A DNA stretch of 64,000 nucleotides from Plazaster borealis (taxonomy: Eukaryota > Echinodermata > Asteroidea > Forcipulatida > Labidiasteridae), in the NCBI GenBank assembly GCA_021014325.1, contig CM037463.1, forward strand, positions 2,344,001 to 2,408,000, in the 5' to 3' direction. Each line of letters opens with the position of its first letter. The first letter of the stretch is position 1. Below, piece after piece: positions 49,801-55,800 of this stretch. The notes below the pieces were generated by a model that saw nothing but the letters and a program-made list of their open reading frames with translations, was not told the DNA's origin and made no database searches. Both the position numbers and the translations under genes were made by a program.

Positions 49801-52800
49801 TAAATAAATGAAATGAAATGAAAGTTTCAATTTTAGATGTGGGAGGAAAACTCCAGAGATTTGTTCCGGGGAAAACCCACGCAGTCTGGTAGGGACTGAC
49901 AACTAAGTTGATAAATAAGTCTGGGAGGTGTGGTCCTGTGGATGTGATAACAACATGCAACCCTGGGTTCAGTGTCTTTGTGAAAAATCTCTTGATATTT
50001 GGCTTTTGCTGTATTGGACATGCCGTCAGGGTGTGTTGTTGCTGGTTGCAACACCACTAAAGATGGTGTCAGTATACACAGATTCCCATCAGATCCAAAA
50101 TACAGACAAATTTTGACAGCTGCAGTGAAACATATATGGTCAGGAATGTGCATTGCCACTGCGTGTCGTTGTCATTTGGTGCCTAGGTCTATGCTGAGTT
50201 GATGAAGAAGTGTGGGTGGTGTGTCAGAGCTGCCAACTCGCCCTGATTCTGTAGAAAAAGTTCCATGAAAACAAACCAATCTGTCCATGTTCTGATGGAC
50301 AAATTTGAAAGGGCGCCGACAGGCGATATCGAAATGGATAATACATATTTTGAGGGATAAATTAAAAGGTAATAACTCATAAAAACAGTAGTATGATTGA
50401 TTAATATCATACCGTATATTAAGCCCCAAAAATGTTAAGTGAACAAAAAACCACTTCATAGGACCTTGAAATATGACAATAAACCCTTTCTGGGGTTTGT
50501 TTTCCCTCAGCTGTTTGATCTAGAGCAGCGCAGACACAGAAGGATGGACGGGCTGGCTACCTTACTGCAGAAGATCTACCGAGGATGGAAGGCCTACTCT
50601 TCATTTCAGCAGATGAGAGACAGTGCTATTATCATCGAGACACAGTTCAGAGGGTACAAGGTAAAAGGAGAATAGACCAATCAAACCCTAGCTGTCTCAA
50701 ATCCTCCAAAATCCTAGTCAGGAAGTTGTATGACTTTGTCGGACATGGTACTGCAGGCCCAAATAATAGTTGCTTATCAATGGAACAGGCATAGCAATCT
50801 TAGCAATGTTAAAATATGTGGGTGTTGAGTTACCATATATTGGAGAATTTTGTAGGATTTGGTAGGGTCTCTAGTTGTACATGTAATAATTTGTACTCGC
50901 ACGACTTCTTGCGTCACTGTCAATGTTGGCAGGTATGATGGGCCTGCAGTACTATATCCTACAGAGTTAGATAATTTTCTGAATAGGATTTTGGAGGATT
51001 CGGGGCTTAGGTTTTTAACACTGTTACTGCTTTTACTTGCCTTTTAACTTTTTAGTGGTGTTTTTCTTGCCTTTGGCCGGATTATTGGCGTTTTTCGCTT
51101 CATTTTGTCTTGTTTCTGGTTTTCGTAATCATTATGTACAGCGCATTGAGACCTTTTGCTTTATGCGCTTCATAAATGTTTGGTATTATTGTTATTATTA
51201 ATAAGATCAATCTTAGCTCTTTGTGAAATCGAGCCCTGGCCAAGGAGCTAAAAGTACTTGACTCATTGGTCTTTGGTCCAGTGAGTTTTTCAAGCCTTGA
51301 TGTTCCACACTTTATTATGAATTACCCCTATTAGGGTGTCATGGCTGAGTGGTTTAGAGCATCGAATTCAAGTTCTGGTGGTTAAGTCATCGGTGTGTGG
51401 GTTTGAATCCCGGCCATGACTTTTGTGTCCTTGAGCAAGATGCTTTACTATAATTGCTTCTCTTCACCCAGGGGTATAAATGGGTACCTGTGAGGGCAGA
51501 TGTTGATATTGTGTTTAAAAAAGCCTTCTGAGCCCCACAGCAACTCGGGCTGTATACATGTACTCCCTAGGGAGCTGAGAAAGATTAAAGGAATGTTATC
51601 GGCCCAATGACCAGGGCACTAATGTAAAGCGCATTGATATGTTTTTGTAAAATGCGCTTTATAAGAACTAGTTATTATTATTATTATTATTCCATCTAAA
51701 TTCCAAATCTCATTTGTTTGTGGTGTTTAGGAGAGGAAGAACTACCAGACTGTGCGTAAAGCCTGTATCACCATCGAGTCTTACTTCCGCGGCCATCAAG
51801 CACGGAAAGAGTTTAGACGTAGACGGTATCAAGCCAAGTGCATGTGGGCTGCTGGTATCATACACAAGTTTTACATCGGCTGGAAGGTGTGTTGAAGACT
51901 CTAGCATTGAATTTAAACAAATGCCCCTCAGCTCTAAATCTTCAAGATGTTCCTTGCAAGAAAACTCAAGTATAGATTGATCCTTCCAATAACGGCGCCA
52001 TCTCTTGATGAAAATTACCCTGTTCAAGTTTTAAGCCCGTTCATGTTTCACTGGAGTGCGAATGCAAAGCCGATTTTTAGGGTGCGAGCAATCAATATGT
52101 GTATTTTTCTAGTTGTGACTCAAGGAAATTCATTTCGCTTTTGCAATTGTTGTGAAGTACATACGTGGTTTAGGGTTTTAGACTTCATTTATACTAAGAT
52201 GATTGCTAGGTCTTGTTTTTCTGATTATTTCATATTTTCAAACTAGGCTCACTGGGTTTGTTTACCTGCGCTGTACAGTTTAGCCAAACTTGCAACTAAA
52301 TTCAACCTTTGTTGAATATCTATTTCCTTAATGAATTTGCTGTCATTTTAATGAAACAACTCAAGATACCTGTGAAGAGATGTTGAAGGAATCTCAGTTT
52401 TAGATGCAGGATGAAAACCCCATCGAGGGAAAATCCACACAATCGGGTTGTGACTGAAAACCCAATCCACAGGCAAGACTCTGTATGAAGGGGGATTCGA
52501 GCCTTGCTTGCGGATTGGGTTTCCAGTCCTGACCTAATTTTGAAGGGTGTTTCCCCAGTTCAGGTTTTCATTTTATCGTTGATGATTAGGAGTTAACCCC
52601 GATGTTTCTGGTTCACATAGCAAACACCCTTGTTTCACAGGTTTCCTAAGGCTTGCGAGCTACAGTGATTAAGTTCACTTATGAGGCATCCTTGGTTTCG
52701 TAACCACAAATATATATATACATAATAATAATTAAAGACATTTAACCTTTTGGTCTGATTGCAAGCGGCAAGTCTTGACTGATTTTGATTTAATTTCTTC

Positions 52801-55800
52801 TCAGGTAAGGAAGGAGCATAGGAAACACTTCAAGGCCCATGCTGCTCCCATGGTGATGGAATTCCTTCTCAGATACATTGTAAGTTGTTTCCCCTTTTAC
52901 TCATTTGCAAACATTTTTATAAAACGTATATCTCCTGTTAAAGGTATCGTACACGTTTGATAATGACTCAAAACAAATATTAGCATAAAAACATACTTGG
53001 TAACAAGTGACGGAGAGCTGTTGATAGTATAAAACATTGTTGGAAACGACTTCCTCTGAAGTAACGTAGTTTTTGAGAAAGAGGTAATTTCTCACTAAAA
53101 TAATAAAAACTTCTTGCAAGAAGTTTTTATTCCTATCTGAAAGCACACAAATTGTACAACAAGGGTGTTTTTTCTTTCATCATGTTCTTGCAACTTCGAT
53201 GACCAATTGAGACCAAATTTTCACAGGCTTGTTATTTTATGCATATGTTGGGATACACCAAGTGAGAACACTGGTCCTTGACAATTTTCAAACATGTTCA
53301 GTGCCTTTAAGTCTGTTTGTCTTTCATTGTAAGAAACAGTAGTTGTGATTCCAGTTTTTATTAGCCTTTGAGAAACTAGACTCTGGGTCCTACAGAGATG
53401 CCAACTTTCCCTGCAGAAAGTTCCTGAAAATCTTTCCATGTTCTGATGAAAGAAAATTGAAAATCTCCTTGATTATCAAACTTTTTCCCTACTTTGTTGA
53501 ATGGAATCCTAAATATCTCCCTGAATGTTGTACAAAATCTCCCTAATTGCAAAATACCAATGTTGGCGGCTCTGGTCCAAACTTGAGGCCATTCATAATT
53601 GTTGTTAGTTTTTATTGTACGCCTTTTTGTGATTTTCTATTTTTTTGTTACAATTGTGTGAAAACATTGTTTAATTACTTGGTATTTGAAATAAAAAGTT
53701 GCATCCCCGTTAGGTGATCCCGCTCCTGCCTCTTCCCAGGTTGTATCAGAAACTTGGCTGTGATCCCTGGCTATACGGCAGTTACAGGTCGAATGGCTTC
53801 TGACTGGCACCCCCGAACAAAGATATTGACAAAATAGGGAGACTGCCAACATTAGGGCTAGATGGTTCAGTTGGTAGAGCACCGGTACCTTAATCCTGAG
53901 GTTGAAGGTTCAAATTCCGCTCGATCTGTTTTTCTTTTTTCAACCTAAAATTAATTCAAATTTACCCAATCAGTTTCCCTTGTGGTTTACTTCTTGATAA
54001 TTGAATAAAAATTAGCAATTTGTTTCATTTGTTGACATCTCAGCACACGACCTACTTGCGGCGACTTCAGCAGCATCTTCCAACCATGTCACCCCTGGAT
54101 TACACCTGGCCACCGTGTTCAATCCTGCACACATCAACACACAAGCAACTCAAGAACATCTTCATCCGATGGAGGGTAAGTTTAAATATTCGTTAGCTTT
54201 ATCGAGACCGAGGACAAATCAAAAAAGGGAAAAGAAAAGGTCTTCATAGGGGAATTCTAAAGGCTGGGGTGCTCCACAAGGAATTTTGTGTACACGTGTC
54301 GTGTCGTGGCCAAGCGATTTAGGGCATCAGACTCAAGTTCTGGTTGCTGAGTCATCAGGGTGTGGGTTCGAATCCCAGTCATGACACTTGTGTCCTTGAG
54401 CAAGACACTTAACTATAATTGCTTCTCATCACCCAGGGGTAAATGGATACCTGTGAGGGCAGAGATGGTTCTTGTGATTGACTTAGCTTAGTGCGCTACA
54501 TACTTGGCAGCACAGGCTGTATACTCCCCAGGGAGCTGAGATGGTTTAAATAAGGAATGAAATATATGGCCCAGTGACCAGGGGTAGTAATTTTTGAAGT
54601 GCAGTGATCATTCTTGGATCATTCTTGGATCATTCTTTGGAATTGCGCTATATAAGAGTCGATATTATTATAATGTAAATGGGAGGATGTAAAAGTACAG
54701 GGACAAAGGAACGAACGAAAGATGTCTCCACGGGGATGTAAAAAATAGAATGCATGTTTAATTGTGTGTATCAAGGGAGGATCACCCCAATCTATTGACC
54801 CAATTCATCTGATGTCATAACCACAATTGACCGTGAAAGTCTCCAGCGTATTCAAACATTTTTTGGGACCACTTGGTCCCAACATTGCTTTAACGTGGAA
54901 GGAAACAAACTTGCGCACTTTAATGGGCCCCAATGTTCAAATACGCGTGAGACTTGCACAGACTATTGACCCAATTCATCTGATGTCGTAACCACAATAG
55001 TGTTAGATTCCCTAAGTGCTACTCTGTCCAGGGCACAATTTAGGCGGCGGCGCGGTTAGCACGCACCATATTTTTAAATGCTATGCGAGTCCCAAGATGG
55101 CAGACCAAGGACAGACAGTAGCCGGGTGCAGAGCTATGTATTGAGAGAGTTGAGACAACTTGCAATGGGAGACTTTGGAACGCTAGGGGGCAGCAGACTT
55201 TCCAGGTACAATTCCATTGTTTACGTAGTTCTGAGCATGCACACATTACCGAGAACAATGGGTTTACCTGGTAAGTCTGCTGCCACCTAGCGTCCCAAAA
55301 GTCCCCCATTAGAAGCCATTTTCAATTTTTTTTTTTTAAATGCATGTGCGCACACAGGGTGCCAGACTAGACTGCACATTGGGTTGTGCTGCATTTGGAT
55401 TGAAAATGGCGTCCAGCAACCACGTGACCAAAGAAAACTGGTCCCTCCATGTCGGCACCCTCTCAATACCCAGCTCTGGCCGGGTGTGCTATCAGTACAA
55501 TTCAGCAGTCAATGGTAGACCATGGGCAGACGGAAGCCGGGTGTAATGTCAGGACACTTCAGCAGTCAGTGGTTTGGTGGTTATTATTTTTATAACATCT
55601 ACGGTTGATTTGTTTACTTGGTTCATTTTAGGCCAACCAATACCGCAAGAAGTTTGATGAAGCTACCCGGATGAGACTGGGGGAGAAGGTAACGGCGAGC
55701 ATCCTCTTCAAAGACAAGAAGACACTGTATCCTAAGAGGTAGGAGGCAGTGTTATTTTTTAGGTGTTTTTATTTGTAAATTCTGGTTGTGAAGCCAAGGA

